From a virus: a stretch of 64,000 nt of DNA. Location of the stretch: IMG/VR virus record IMGVR_UViG_3300030419_007436, positions 99,760 through 163,759 of that record. One strand, given 5' to 3'. Of the stretch, positions 37,915 through 47,580 are shown piece after piece. A program made the translations under genes and the position numbers. Numbering within the stretch: position 1 is the stretch's first letter; every line of letters starts with the position of its first letter. A model generated the notes under the pieces. The model searched no databases and was not told the DNA's origin. It saw only the letters and a list, made by a program, of their open reading frames with translations.

Positions 37915-39021
37915 TTAAGATTGTTCCTCATAAAAGTCTTCTGAGTTTCCAGTGCGATCATCAAATTTCATTATAATTTCTTCGTCCATAATTGTAAGCA
38001 CTCGATTTCTGAATTTTTCGCCTTGCAATTTTTCAATCCATTTTGCAGCTTGAAATTTTTCGCAGGTACCGTCCTCATAACATAATTCATACCAAGCCCC
38101 AGCTTGTTTAAGTGAGTCTGCGCTCTTGATTGCTTCCAGCCAACTTTCTTCATCTTGTACTCCAATCTCATCACCCCACAGGATTTTAAAAGCACATTGT
38201 CGACCTTGTGTCCCAAAGCGAGATTTTTCTAGTTTTACCTTTACTTCAGAGCCAATTCTAAATCCCTTATCATCCAAAACAAAAGAAGCCTTTGCTTTGC
38301 GTCCTGTAAGCCACACACGCAACGAATAGGCGTAAATCATAGCTTTACCCCCTGGAGTCATATAAGGCGTTGTAAGGGCCTCTGAAGGGCTCCTAGTGAT
38401 ATTAGTTTTAAGCTGATTCAAAACCAAAAACGTTGACTGTGTGTTAGCAATCGGAACAGTCAATTTTGACATTCCCTTTGCAAGGATGCGCGCCTTTACT
38501 GCCATTGATGAGAGAGGATTAAAGTCGCCTTCCACATCTGAAACAGACGGTGTAAGAGCAAGCGAGTCCCAAATAAAAAGCATTCTGTTTTCATTGGATC
38601 CCAGTAGTTCCTCTATTGTTTCTAATACAAATTCCACAGAACTAGCTTGCACATATAACAAGTTGTCAACAACACAGCCAGCCTTTTTAAGAAAGGATGG
38701 GTCAATTGCCGATTCTGAATCAAAATAAACCACGTCAATGCCCATCTTTTGCGCATTGGCGGCCACCTGTGCTGCCATGTAAGACTTGCCAGTGGATTCT
38801 AAACCGGCGATCTCTGTTATTTTTCCCACGGGAATGCCAGCAAGCTGGCCGCGGCAGATAATGCTGTCAAGCCAGCGGGAACCCGTAGGAATCCAATCTT
38901 TAACTTGAGTAGGGTTGTCTTTTGTTAAATCGTGAGCAACGCTCATGCCAGCCTTTTTATTAATGAGCTTTCGCATATCTTCGATAGAAAGCTTTCCTGT
39001 TTTTGTTTTAGTTTTTGCCAT
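37915..39021 (-). CDS. uvsX: UvsX/RecA recombinase
   Basis: 368 residues. Walker A GLESTGKS near residue 74, the DSESAIDPSF region, Walker B MLFIWDSLALTPS, and the DNA-binding loop region FLVLNQLKTNITRSP...TPGGKAM match RecA/UvsX. It forms filaments on ssDNA and drives strand exchange for recombination-dependent replication and repair. It follows the ssDNA-binding protein gene, as expected for partners. Confidence 0.95.
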   Translation of the reverse strand: MAKTKTKTGKLSIEDMRKLINKKAGMSVAHDLTKDNPTQVKDWIPTGSRWLDSIICRGQLAGIPVGKITEIAGLESTGKSYMAAQVAANAQKMGIDVVYFDSESAIDPSFLKKAGCVVDNLLYVQASSVEFVLETIEELLGSNENRMLFIWDSLALTPSVSDVEGDFNPLSSMAVKARILAKGMSKLTVPIANTQSTFLVLNQLKTNITRSPSEALTTPYMTPGGKAMIYAYSLRVWLTGRKAKASFVLDDKGFRIGSEVKVKLEKSRFGTQGRQCAFKILWGDEIGVQDEESWLEAIKSADSLKQAGAWYELCYEDGTCEKFQAAKWIEKLQGEKFRNRVLTIMDEEIIMKFDDRTGNSEDFYEEQS

Positions 39022-39104
39022 AATATTCCTTTAAAAAGTACACTCTATTATTATACCGAAAATGGTATACCATACACGACACTCCATGCTTTTTCCTTTC
39101 TCTA

Positions 39105-39132
39105 TTAAAAATGGGGGGCCCGAAGGCCCCCC
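39105..39132 (-). terminator. Rho-independent terminator after the SSB gene
   Basis: Perfect 8-bp GC stem GGGGGGCC/GGCCCCCC (39113-39120 and 39125-39132) with a TTCG tetraloop, followed on the minus strand by ATTTTTAATA. It directly follows the SSB stop at 39139. Confidence 0.9.
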
Positions 39133-39138
39133 GTGCCT

Positions 39139-39900
39139 CTAACCACCGAGGAGGTCAGCAAAAGCTTGATCAACAGAAGAGGGGGCACTAGAGGCCGCCT
39201 CGTTGTTATATTTGGTGGTTTCAGCGGAATTGTCTTCAGGGTCGGAATCGCCCAAAAGAAATTCATCTAGCATACCTTGAACCTCTACGGTTGTTTTACG
39301 GCTACTAGCAAAGACCTCATCAAAATCTGGAATTGTATCCAAAAGTTCACGACATCTTTCTGGCTCGGGACAAAGAGGGGAACTTCGCCGCCGAGGGGTA
39401 AGTTGAGTGACTGGGAAAGAAGCCCCTGCGGGCTTTCCGTAGGCAAGAGTTAAGTCGGTTCCTGTTTCTGGGTCGGTAATGTCTCCATATTCAGGATTTA
39501 AAACAAGATTAAGAAGTGTCTCATAAACCTGCTTACCAAAGCCCCAGACGCGCACACCTTTGTCTTCTTCGCCGCGGACAACCACGGGTGCAAAGAATCG
39601 TTGGCGAGCGGAAAGCTTTTTTGCCATACGCTTGCTATCTTCTGTGCCTTCTTGCCAAAGTTGGCGTACAAAAGAATCTAGTGGACAATCCTCTCCAAAA
39701 TTTCTTTTAGGACTCAAAAATCCCGGATTGTCTCCAACATTATAGTGGAACCAATAATCCTTAAATGGATCACCGTCCGACGTGGGAACAATACGAATAG
39801 TCTGTTCGCCATCTTGAGGGCGCCAAAAACGATTGTTGCCGTTGCCCTTATTTTCTAGAGCGGTTTTGCGCTCTCGCATTTTCTTTAAATCAATACCCAT
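39139..39900 (-). CDS. T4 gp32-like single-stranded DNA-binding protein
   Basis: 253 residues. The core pattern (FWRPQDGEQTIRIVPTSDGD, DYWFHYNVG, CPLDSFVRQLWQEGT, RQRFFAPVVVRGEEDKGVRV) and the long acidic, flexible C-terminus ending AFADLLGG match gp32-type SSBs, including an N-terminal LKKMRERK cooperativity region. It coats ssDNA and recruits replication and recombination partners. Promoter and strong terminator make it a separate, highly expressed unit. Confidence 0.9.
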   Translation of the reverse strand: MGIDLKKMRERKTALENKGNGNNRFWRPQDGEQTIRIVPTSDGDPFKDYWFHYNVGDNPGFLSPKRNFGEDCPLDSFVRQLWQEGTEDSKRMAKKLSARQRFFAPVVVRGEEDKGVRVWGFGKQVYETLLNLVLNPEYGDITDPETGTDLTLAYGKPAGASFPVTQLTPRRRSSPLCPEPERCRELLDTIPDFDEVFASSRKTTVEVQGMLDEFLLGDSDPEDNSAETTKYNNEAASSAPSSVDQAFADLLGG

Positions 39901-39952
39901 TATTTTCTCCTTTTAAAGTCAACGTGATAACTCTCTCACGCTGCTAGTTAGT

Positions 39953-39981
39953 ATTTTATTATAAGTCAATTTCTTTGTCAA
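39953..39981 (-). promoter_or_regulatory. Sigma70-type promoter for the SSB gene
   Basis: TTGACA at 39976-39981, 17 bp spacer, TAAAAT at 39953-39958, overlapping the stop of the tubulin-like gene. Confidence 0.6.
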
Positions 39982-40825
39982 GTCTAAAATTATTATTTTG
40001 TACCAGAGAACTACTCGACGTACCATAGACGTAAGGAATGTCATAGTTGGTCGAATATACTCCATAACTGATTTTCATCTTATCATACGGTCTCAAATTT
40101 TTAAGTTGATCTGTAATCTTTTTCAAAAGAGTTCCATCAGTTTGTAGCATTTTTTCAGGCACTCCATAATAATACCTTTTTTCACGAGGCATGTCAAGAT
40201 TAAAAAACATTTTTTCTTCACTTGTTTCGTAATTTAATATGCTAAATGTTGATATTCGTGCGACGTCGATTGGTTCACTAAAGGTCTGCATCTCTGCGTC
40301 GGAGTTGCTGAAAACGCTTATCATGTGAAAAGTTGATGCCACCAATTCATTTATTTTATCATAATATTCTCTAAGAGGCACGTCTCCTATTATCTTTTCC
40401 ATTTGTACGTTGTCTACTAAATAAGCCCTTTTAAATAAGTCAGATCGCGCATATTCTTGTAAAATATGGAAAATAACATTGTCATTCAACAATTTTTTCT
40501 GAGATAACAATGATCGATCTGGGCGTATGTATAAAACCTCTATACTGCACTTATTCTTTATCTGTTCCAATATACGCAATGAAGCTGCTGATATGTGTCC
40601 GCAACTAGTGATAAACAACACATCTCCCTTTACGTGTTTTAAGAAATTTTTTAAATTTGGACATTTCTTTTCGTATTCTTCTGGATTTTTAAATTTAGGG
40701 AAGGGGTAACAGCGAGTAGCTTTTTTAATTTCTGAATCTATCTTGTAAATCTTGTATTGCGAATAAGTTGAAAACTTATCTGCAATGCTGCACCCAGCAG
40801 ATCCTAAACCAATAATTGTTTTCAA
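39959..40825 (-). CDS. Divergent tubulin/FtsZ-like protein
   Basis: The N-terminus MKTIIGLGSAGCSIADKF aligns with the FtsZ opening (IxVxGxGGxGxNxV). FITSCGHISAASLRILEQI, then SIEVLYIRPD, corresponds to the tubulin signature region followed by the strand of the GTPase core, and LVDNVQMEKIIGDVPLREYY to the IPND and helix H7 region. The GGGTGTG phosphate loop is replaced by SCGHISAAS, so GTP hydrolysis is doubtful. Phage tubulins (PhuZ) position DNA in some large phages. The call is by pattern only. It is coupled (4-base overlap) to the family A polymerase. Confidence 0.5.
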   Translation of the reverse strand: MKTIIGLGSAGCSIADKFSTYSQYKIYKIDSEIKKATRCYPFPKFKNPEEYEKKCPNLKNFLKHVKGDVLFITSCGHISAASLRILEQIKNKCSIEVLYIRPDRSLLSQKKLLNDNVIFHILQEYARSDLFKRAYLVDNVQMEKIIGDVPLREYYDKINELVASTFHMISVFSNSDAEMQTFSEPIDVARISTFSILNYETSEEKMFFNLDMPREKRYYYGVPEKMLQTDGTLLKKITDQLKNLRPYDKMKISYGVYSTNYDIPYVYGTSSSSLVQNNNFRLDKEIDL

Positions 40826-42006
40826 TTTACATTTATCCTTTTCATTTCCCCAAAATTCCTGCCACCGTGTGAATTAACTTTAAAGGTTCCCAGTTCTGTG
40901 TTTGCAAATATGCCTTTAATTTCATTAATGAAGTGCTCATCTTCCTCGTGTAAATCAATAACTAAAGAGTCATGTAAACAAAAAGCTATTTTAGACTTTT
41001 TATCCCTTAAAAAATCTCCCACTTTTATCATTTGTCTCAAAAATAAATCGGCGGCCGTTGATTGAACAATATAATTTAAAGCATGATGTTTATCTGCTTC
41101 TATTATTCTCCCAAAGTGTGTTTTAACATGTGTACCATCCCAATATCTTTTTAATACGTCTGTGCGGTTATAAACATTACTGGTTGCAACATCTTTTGAC
41201 GACGGGTTATAAAGCCATGCAAATATTCTCTTTTTGGCAGATTCGCGGCTGCCGGTGTTTCCATAAATATTTTTTAAATTCCAATCATGAATATCCTCTT
41301 TCGGCTGTTCTCTTTCGGAAAGACTTAAAAGCACACGAAGTTCTGCTGCGTTATAATCAAGCTCCAAGAACCACTTATTATTAGGTTTTATAATTTTTCT
41401 GTAACTTTTATCCATCGTCAAAATAGGAAACTCTCTAGCTGCAAGCCTTCCTGTTTTTGTCCCGCGCATGTCATATATTATATATGGAGAAGTTCTTTTC
41501 ATTTTTCTGATAAACTGTCTTACTTTAAACTCATGGCGCCGTTTTTTTAAAGGTGTCATATCTATATTCAATTTTGTATTCTTTATTTCTGTAAGGACTC
41601 TTGCAACGCCAACCACATAATCATAATTCGCAGGTTTACTACAGGTTTGAAATACATAATTGCATATTTTATTTTTAATCTCTCCATATTTTATCAAAAC
41701 GTGAGGGGGCATTAAATCAAAAAAACAATGGTCATTTAAATTTAACTTTGCTTCATTTGTTGCTCGATGGAAGGCCTTTAATTTCTGATTTACGGCCTCC
41801 CACTCTTTTCTTAGGTAGGGTGGACACACCTCATCTAAAGTTTTACCTTCACAATAATACTTGGCATATTCAACTTTTTTATCGCAAAGAGACTCAGAAT
41901 AAGCCCAAGTCTTTGTAAGGTTGTTGGGAAGTTTCTTTAGGTATAATTTATTTTTTGCATATACCGCAATACAATCTTTTTTATCATCAAATGTTTGAAA
42001 AATCAT
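40822..42006 (-). CDS. Short family A DNA polymerase
   Basis: 394 residues, polymerase part only. Motif A FLELDYNAAELRVLLSL, motif B SRESAKKRIFAWLYNP and motif C AFCLHDSLVIDL are present, preceded by TGRLAAREFPILTM. No 3'-5' exonuclease domain is encoded. Motif C has HDS instead of the usual HDE, so one acidic residue is missing. It may be a specialised repair or accessory polymerase alongside the full-length Pol III alpha. Confidence 0.85.
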   Translation of the reverse strand: MIFQTFDDKKDCIAVYAKNKLYLKKLPNNLTKTWAYSESLCDKKVEYAKYYCEGKTLDEVCPPYLRKEWEAVNQKLKAFHRATNEAKLNLNDHCFFDLMPPHVLIKYGEIKNKICNYVFQTCSKPANYDYVVGVARVLTEIKNTKLNIDMTPLKKRRHEFKVRQFIRKMKRTSPYIIYDMRGTKTGRLAAREFPILTMDKSYRKIIKPNNKWFLELDYNAAELRVLLSLSEREQPKEDIHDWNLKNIYGNTGSRESAKKRIFAWLYNPSSKDVATSNVYNRTDVLKRYWDGTHVKTHFGRIIEADKHHALNYIVQSTAADLFLRQMIKVGDFLRDKKSKIAFCLHDSLVIDLHEEDEHFINEIKGIFANTELGTFKVNSHGGRNFGEMKRINVN

Positions 42007-42023
42007 TCGGGCTCACTAAACTT

Positions 42024-43397
42024 CTATTCCTCTCCGACAAAGCCTTCTTTTTGCCATGCCATAGCTTTCTGCCAATTAGTCGACTTAATCATATTATCAG
42101 ATCCCATATAAGAATACAAGCCAGAATTTGTACTTTTTCCAAAATATTTTATTTTTTGAGGAGAGCCTGGGTTCTTAGTTCCGGTGTATACACGCGATTG
42201 TTTAGTTAAATCCTCAATGATATCAACAGCTTTATAAATGCCATAAGTATCGTTGGCTGCTAATATTTTTTTTGTCCATAAATTAATTTTTCTGTTGCTA
42301 TAGCCTAATTTGCTCTCAGCTACACGTATCTTAAAATAATGAGGAAGGAAAAAAGAATTTGGAAAATTCATCTGAAACTGTTTATCATAATCTGTGGAAA
42401 TAATATCTCTGCTGCTCTCCTTATAGATTGTTTTATATACGTTGTTTCCTACATCATTCCAAAGCGCTTTTATACAATTTCTAACTTTATATTCTGTGCC
42501 CCAATTGGAGGTGTCGGGATCTAACAATAGCATTTGATAGCCGTTCCACATCCTAGTTTTAAAATCTTCATAAGAGTAATACTCGGCCTTATAAAAATAA
42601 TCCTCGAAGACTGAATTATTTTTTATAGAAGTTCCAAAAGCTGTCATATATTTTTCCATGGTCTTATGTCCTAAATTTGCAGCGATGCGCCATGGAACAT
42701 TTTTATCAATGAAAAATCCATAACCCGAAACGATTTGTATATAATGCTCAAAGGACGTTTTAGAAATAAAATTTTCATATTTAAGCGCATCTTTGTCACA
42801 CGGCCCTTCCTGTAAATCGATTATTAAGCCGCTGATCGAGTTTGGACAGTCGGTGGACATGATATATCCAGTTTTTGTAATCGCAAACTGGTCTGACATC
42901 AACTTAGAAAATTTTACGAATTCTTCTACAAAATCATCGAATTTTTTAATTTTTCTATTAACGCGTGGGGAGCGAAGAACATAATCATTCGCGAATGTAT
43001 TATAAATATTTCCTACAAAATGATCTTGATAAAGCTTATGAAAATTTCTTCTAGCAGCTTTGGGAGAAAAATCCGACATTAAGTCCCTAAAATAAGGATC
43101 CTTAGAAACAATAATAGTGTGTATATATTTTTGAAGATCTGTGAAGGCCGCGGCGACAAAATCATGAACCAGAAGCAAGCCGTTGCCAGGGATCTGCACC
43201 ATATCAGCTTCGGAAGGATATACCGCGTTTCCATGTATATCCACTTTTCCGTAATACGGCTTTTCATATATCATATCTAAAGGAACTGCATCAATTGGAT
43301 AAATAAATGAAGCATTTTTATACCTTAAGCGATGTTCAAATAAATCAGGATTTCTTAATTCATTTGAACCTTCAGGTGGGGGATTAATAAAGCCCAT
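42024..43397 (-). CDS. Probable virion structural protein (457 aa)
   Basis: No domain recognised. It is rich in aromatic and charged residues (SFIYPIDAVPLDMIYEKPYY, GYGFFIDKNVPWRIAANLG) without signal or membrane segments. It lies directly after the baseplate-type genes and before the replication block, and an AAGGAGG site precedes the ATG. A baseplate or tail role is inferred from position only. Confidence 0.5.
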   Translation of the reverse strand: MGFINPPPEGSNELRNPDLFEHRLRYKNASFIYPIDAVPLDMIYEKPYYGKVDIHGNAVYPSEADMVQIPGNGLLLVHDFVAAAFTDLQKYIHTIIVSKDPYFRDLMSDFSPKAARRNFHKLYQDHFVGNIYNTFANDYVLRSPRVNRKIKKFDDFVEEFVKFSKLMSDQFAITKTGYIMSTDCPNSISGLIIDLQEGPCDKDALKYENFISKTSFEHYIQIVSGYGFFIDKNVPWRIAANLGHKTMEKYMTAFGTSIKNNSVFEDYFYKAEYYSYEDFKTRMWNGYQMLLLDPDTSNWGTEYKVRNCIKALWNDVGNNVYKTIYKESSRDIISTDYDKQFQMNFPNSFFLPHYFKIRVAESKLGYSNRKINLWTKKILAANDTYGIYKAVDIIEDLTKQSRVYTGTKNPGSPQKIKYFGKSTNSGLYSYMGSDNMIKSTNWQKAMAWQKEGFVGEE

Positions 43398-43442
43398 AAC
43401 TTTAAAGCTGCCTCCTTAATATAATTAGTGTTCCTAATAGTT

Positions 43443-46316
43443 TTAACCTATCATGTTTTCAGGAGGAATCCCGGGCGCGCCACCCAATTTAGCAGCTTTA
43501 ACGGCTTGCTCTGCGCTATCGACTTCTGCTACTGCCGACACCTTGTAAGCAATTGCCTTTCGATCCTCGGCACTCATTGTACGCAAGGGTCTGATGGGAT
43601 CTGCTGGTATATTTTTTAATTCTTCAATTGCTATATCGGAGACATTCAAAACAGCGTCAATTGTAGTTTCCCAGCCGCTGGGGCCGATAGTGCTCTCAAC
43701 TGATGTTATAAAATAATAACCGCCATTTAAAATCTTTTCTGTTCTAAAATGGCCACCACTAATTAAATCAGTATTTACGTATATCATTTGCCCAATATAG
43801 AAAAAAGGATTTCCCACCAAACTAAGCGTGACGCTGTATTTTGAAGGTTTGATTATCCCTTCTGCAGAAACGTCCCCTCCAGCTTGTGAATTTCTCCAAA
43901 GTGCTGTTGAAAACAAACTGTTATTTGCCTCTTGGAATTGTATGTTTTTTAACATGCCTCGGTTGGGACCTCCAACAAAAAAGTGAAATATACCTTGTTT
44001 TTGGTCCGCGTCTCTTCTTCCTAGGTGAACAGATTTTACAGTGGGATCGAGAGGGTTAGATTTTTGAGCATGAAATAAAAATGTACTTGCTATCTGATTT
44101 GCTGGCTGTCTTTGTAATACATTAAAATCCTGCTTTATTTTATTTAAATCTATAACTGCATTTGTATGTACTGGTTCAGGAGTTGCAGATTTCATTTTAG
44201 ACTCTATATATTTTTTTGGAAGATCCAATGCTGTGATATCAAGCTTAAAATTTACAGGGGCGCGCGGATTAACCTTTGCGTTGGTGGCGGCCCGGCCAAA
44301 GGTAGCAGTTGCTTTGTCCATAATAAATTTTGTTAAATCAAACATAAATTCTATCAATGGGTAGGTGGGGCGACCGGAGCCGACAATCTTCTGTGATACA
44401 AACCTATTAAATAAATCCAGGGAAATTGGCACGTTATATAAACTTTGTCTTATGGGGTTCATGGCGCCCGGGGGCTTAAGCTCATATTCTCCCATAATTA
44501 TCCTAAAGTTAGGGGATAATTCTTCGATACTGTCTCCAAAGCCACCTTGTTCGAATATAGCAGTTAAAAGATCTCCCAGCAAGAAAAACATAACTTTTTC
44601 TCCGCCTTCGTAGGCTTGATTTTCATCGTTAAACAAGAACGATTCCATCTCACTCTTTGTAGTTTGTGCCTGGGAAGTGGGGGATTTGGATTCCTCTATC
44701 TTTTTAGCGGCCTGTTTGCCAACCTCTTTAACTTTTTTTGCCGCCTTTTTGGTTTTTGAATTTGAATCGCGGAGAAAATTGCCAAGCGCTTCGAATGCCA
44801 CATTTCCTTTTGTTGGGAACCAAGCCACTCTATCCGTATCTACCAAGTGTTTGACGTATCCAAAAACATGTTTTGCCTTGACACTTTTTTCAATCGTTTT
44901 TATTTTATTTCGAATTTCTTTTATTTCCCCTTTTAGTCTTTCTTTTTCAGATGCGATTTTTTCTTGCTTTCCTTTGTTTTGTTCGCTCCATTTTGTTAGG
45001 GCGTCATTAGCCGCTTTTTGCACCTTCTCAAAATCCTTTACACTACCGCCTGCCTTTATAGCATTTTGCGCGGTGGCCATCTTACTTTTCAGTTGAGACC
45101 CTTTGGGTAATACTGAAGATGCAGCGGTGTAGCTAGCAGTTAATTTATTTCTAGCTTCATCAGGAAAAGTCTTTTTATCTCCCACGCTGTCTTGTTTCCC
45201 GTCAAGCTCCTGTTTCATTTCTTCTAAGAGGGCAAAATATTGTTGAATTTTAACCGAGTCTTTAAGAAATTTAGCGGCGCCATTGGTAAAAGATTTGTCG
45301 GCCGCCCCTAATTCATCCTGTAATCTACTTAAAATGTTTTTGTTTTTCGTTAAAGAAGAATTTGCCCCCACATTATACCTGTTTAAAAGATTAGCTGCTG
45401 TGCTACCAAAGCTAGATTCTAGGGCGCCCTTGTATTCAGCAGTTATAGTGACAGAACCATCTTCGTTAAAATCCATATTATGTGTAAACATGTCCCCAAT
45501 AAAATTAATCTTGGAGTTTTTTACAGCCTCTATAAAGCTCGGATCAAGATTTTTGTTTTTTTCATTTGTAGACCACCCAACTCTCAGGCGTATTCTAAAA
45601 GCAGAAGCTGATGGAGAGAATTTTGTTTCTTTTTTCTTACCCTTTAGAGTAGGAGGATAGCGGATTAAATCAGAATAGCTCACTACGGCACCCGAACCTC
45701 CTTCTACGGCGCGCGCAATCGGTGCAAATAAAGTGCGTACATCATTAAAATGATATTTAATTGTTACATGCATTATACTAGCCTGGACCGGATTCTTTGA
45801 CCGGCCATCCATCTTCATTGTAACCTCTTGAATTCCAGCGTCTCGTCCCCTGAAAAGAGTGCCTGGATTTTTAAAAGAGTCCTCCCATTGTGCATACTCC
45901 GAGAAAGCTTGGAAGGGGAAGAGCACCTCTTTTTGGTCTTTGTTTTTTAATAAATAAATTTTATAAAGTTCAATCTGTGGCACGAGTTGGCCAAAGTCAA
46001 TTGGTCTCCCATCAAAAAAAGACATAACAGAATCATTAACAGTGAGACGATTAACAACAGCATCGCTGTTGTCCGACATTCTTAACAACTTTATATATTT
46101 ACTTGGATTTCTTTTTTCTACGAGAGGGGCGGCTAAAAGGTTGGAATAGCTCATCAGATAAAGCTGTTTCCACCACGTTTCTTTAATGGGCACATCTATA
46201 AAAAGTTTACTATTACCCTGCCCACTACCTTCCGAGGTCTTTTTGCCGTCGACACTGGTGCCTTTTTGGCCAGCTGATTGAGATCTCGCTTGTACTTCTT
46301 GTTCGCCGTTGCTCAT
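43443..46316 (-). CDS. Large baseplate/tail structural protein (957 aa)
   Basis: After a Ser/Gly/Gln-rich N-terminus, a strand-rich first third (VMSFFDGRPIDFGQLVPQIE, FRIRLRVGWSTNEKN) is followed by a long charged coiled-coil (residues about 340-530, many Lys/Glu) and a second globular part (FDLTKFIMDKATATFG, FHFFVGGPNRGM). Size and position between a LysM wedge protein and another structural gene point to a baseplate or tail component. The exact T4 counterpart is not clear. Confidence 0.6.
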   Translation of the reverse strand: MSNGEQEVQARSQSAGQKGTSVDGKKTSEGSGQGNSKLFIDVPIKETWWKQLYLMSYSNLLAAPLVEKRNPSKYIKLLRMSDNSDAVVNRLTVNDSVMSFFDGRPIDFGQLVPQIELYKIYLLKNKDQKEVLFPFQAFSEYAQWEDSFKNPGTLFRGRDAGIQEVTMKMDGRSKNPVQASIMHVTIKYHFNDVRTLFAPIARAVEGGSGAVVSYSDLIRYPPTLKGKKKETKFSPSASAFRIRLRVGWSTNEKNKNLDPSFIEAVKNSKINFIGDMFTHNMDFNEDGSVTITAEYKGALESSFGSTAANLLNRYNVGANSSLTKNKNILSRLQDELGAADKSFTNGAAKFLKDSVKIQQYFALLEEMKQELDGKQDSVGDKKTFPDEARNKLTASYTAASSVLPKGSQLKSKMATAQNAIKAGGSVKDFEKVQKAANDALTKWSEQNKGKQEKIASEKERLKGEIKEIRNKIKTIEKSVKAKHVFGYVKHLVDTDRVAWFPTKGNVAFEALGNFLRDSNSKTKKAAKKVKEVGKQAAKKIEESKSPTSQAQTTKSEMESFLFNDENQAYEGGEKVMFFLLGDLLTAIFEQGGFGDSIEELSPNFRIIMGEYELKPPGAMNPIRQSLYNVPISLDLFNRFVSQKIVGSGRPTYPLIEFMFDLTKFIMDKATATFGRAATNAKVNPRAPVNFKLDITALDLPKKYIESKMKSATPEPVHTNAVIDLNKIKQDFNVLQRQPANQIASTFLFHAQKSNPLDPTVKSVHLGRRDADQKQGIFHFFVGGPNRGMLKNIQFQEANNSLFSTALWRNSQAGGDVSAEGIIKPSKYSVTLSLVGNPFFYIGQMIYVNTDLISGGHFRTEKILNGGYYFITSVESTIGPSGWETTIDAVLNVSDIAIEELKNIPADPIRPLRTMSAEDRKAIAYKVSAVAEVDSAEQAVKAAKLGGAPGIPPENMIG

Positions 46317-46330
46317 ATAAGTTTTACGCC

Positions 46331-46675
46331 CTACCTAAAATAATCTAAAACAACCTCTAAAGGTCTAGGAATCATGATTAAATCACCCGCCTTAAAATCT
46401 GATTCTAATGGAACCTGATTGAACCATGGAATAATCCACCACAGGGACGAATCCCCATAATATTTATGCGCTAATTTATAAAAGCGCACTCCGGGGCCCC
46501 AATATTCTTTGTCTATTTGCAGGCGCGCCAAAACATCATCTGGGGGGTATTCATAGTGAGCGGTTGTAAGCTGATCAATATACCCCACTTTGCGTGCACT
46601 AAATTGTTTTATATATTCTGCCTTCGCATTTCTAAAAATAGATCTTCGGTGATTTCTCGAATAATTAAATGCCAT
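46331..46675 (-). CDS. gp53/LysM-type baseplate wedge protein (114 aa)
   Basis: The C-terminal half, FYKLAHKYYGDSSLWWIIPW followed by NQVP, FKAGDLIMIPRP, is a LysM-like fold as in T4 gp53 and related tail proteins. The N-terminus is basic. These small proteins sit in the baseplate wedge. Its neighbours are both tail genes. Confidence 0.75.
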   Translation of the reverse strand: MAFNYSRNHRRSIFRNAKAEYIKQFSARKVGYIDQLTTAHYEYPPDDVLARLQIDKEYWGPGVRFYKLAHKYYGDSSLWWIIPWFNQVPLESDFKAGDLIMIPRPLEVVLDYFR

Positions 46676-46677
46676 TA

Positions 46678-47559
46678 CTAATTCCCCAATACTTTCTTGC
46701 TTGCGGCGCCAGACACTTTAGCGATGGCGCCCGTCGACGAATTCGCCTTTTCAGTGGGCGTTTTGGGTGCTGTAGCCGGTTTCTCTACAGCCTCCCCTTT
46801 TGCAGCAGCTTGCTGGGCGTTTCCTGTTACACCCCCGCCGCTTCCATTGGCGCTTCCTGGTTTGGTGGCGTGCGCATCAAAGTTGCCTGCATTATAAGGA
46901 AAGTTAGAGCCGTAACCTCCAGGGCTGAAAGCACTGTCATACCAGCCAACTAATTTATCATGAATAACTTGAAATTGAAAGCTCACTTTAATTTCCCTGG
47001 GGACAACTCTGTATCTCGGCTCCCCAGCTTTTCCCATTTTCTTTTTCAAAGGGGCCATGGCCGCGTTTCTAGGAATTTCACCTAACTCGTGTGAAAAATT
47101 TTCTATCACGCCAGTTAAACCACCTTCGCTGCCCAATATTTCTCCTGTGGGTTCAAAACTGCCCACGTAGTTGCCATAAGTTATTTTAAAAAATGGAGGT
47201 GACTTTAAAATTGCAAGCGGTGTATGTTGATTGGCGGCAACATTTTGATAAGCTGGGTATAAAAGCTGTGTTAAAAGATTAAGGTTTCGTATGTTATTAA
47301 CAACGCCGAGTGGGCCATCTAACATATGGTGCGCTTGGCATGAAAATTGTATACTCATAGTTCTCGACGTATTCTGGTAAGTGAGAATGGGATCCATACG
47401 TCCATACACAGCCTCGGAGTTATAATGTGGAGAAAAATTTTGGCTCATTTGAAGATTTTCAACCGGTATCGCAATTGGAGGTAAATCGACGTGAAGTGCT
47501 TCAAACCAAAACATCTTGTAAGATGCTTGCCGACCACTAACCTGTTGTTTAAAAGTCAT
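46678..47559 (-). CDS. Baseplate or tail-end structural protein (293 aa)
   Basis: The first 200 residues are strand-rich (NFSPHYNSEAVYGRMDPILT, then SIQFSCQAHHM, and FKITYGNYVGSF), like tail-tube-related baseplate proteins. The C-terminal 70 residues are Ala/Gly/Lys low complexity. It lies between the tape measure and the LysM protein, the place of gp48/gp54-type tube-initiation proteins in T4-like phages; that is inferred from order. Confidence 0.6.
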   Translation of the reverse strand: MTFKQQVSGRQASYKMFWFEALHVDLPPIAIPVENLQMSQNFSPHYNSEAVYGRMDPILTYQNTSRTMSIQFSCQAHHMLDGPLGVVNNIRNLNLLTQLLYPAYQNVAANQHTPLAILKSPPFFKITYGNYVGSFEPTGEILGSEGGLTGVIENFSHELGEIPRNAAMAPLKKKMGKAGEPRYRVVPREIKVSFQFQVIHDKLVGWYDSAFSPGGYGSNFPYNAGNFDAHATKPGSANGSGGGVTGNAQQAAAKGEAVEKPATAPKTPTEKANSSTGAIAKVSGAASKKVLGN

Positions 47560-47580
47560 TTATCTTCTCCTTAACTCTCA

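Noticed and set aside
39040-39075. Promoter before uvsX using TATAAT at 39050-39055
   Set aside because: The -10 is good and lies in a palindrome-like stretch (GGTATACC), but no acceptable -35 is found at 15-19 bp; the site is also within reach of the SSB terminator. Left unassigned.
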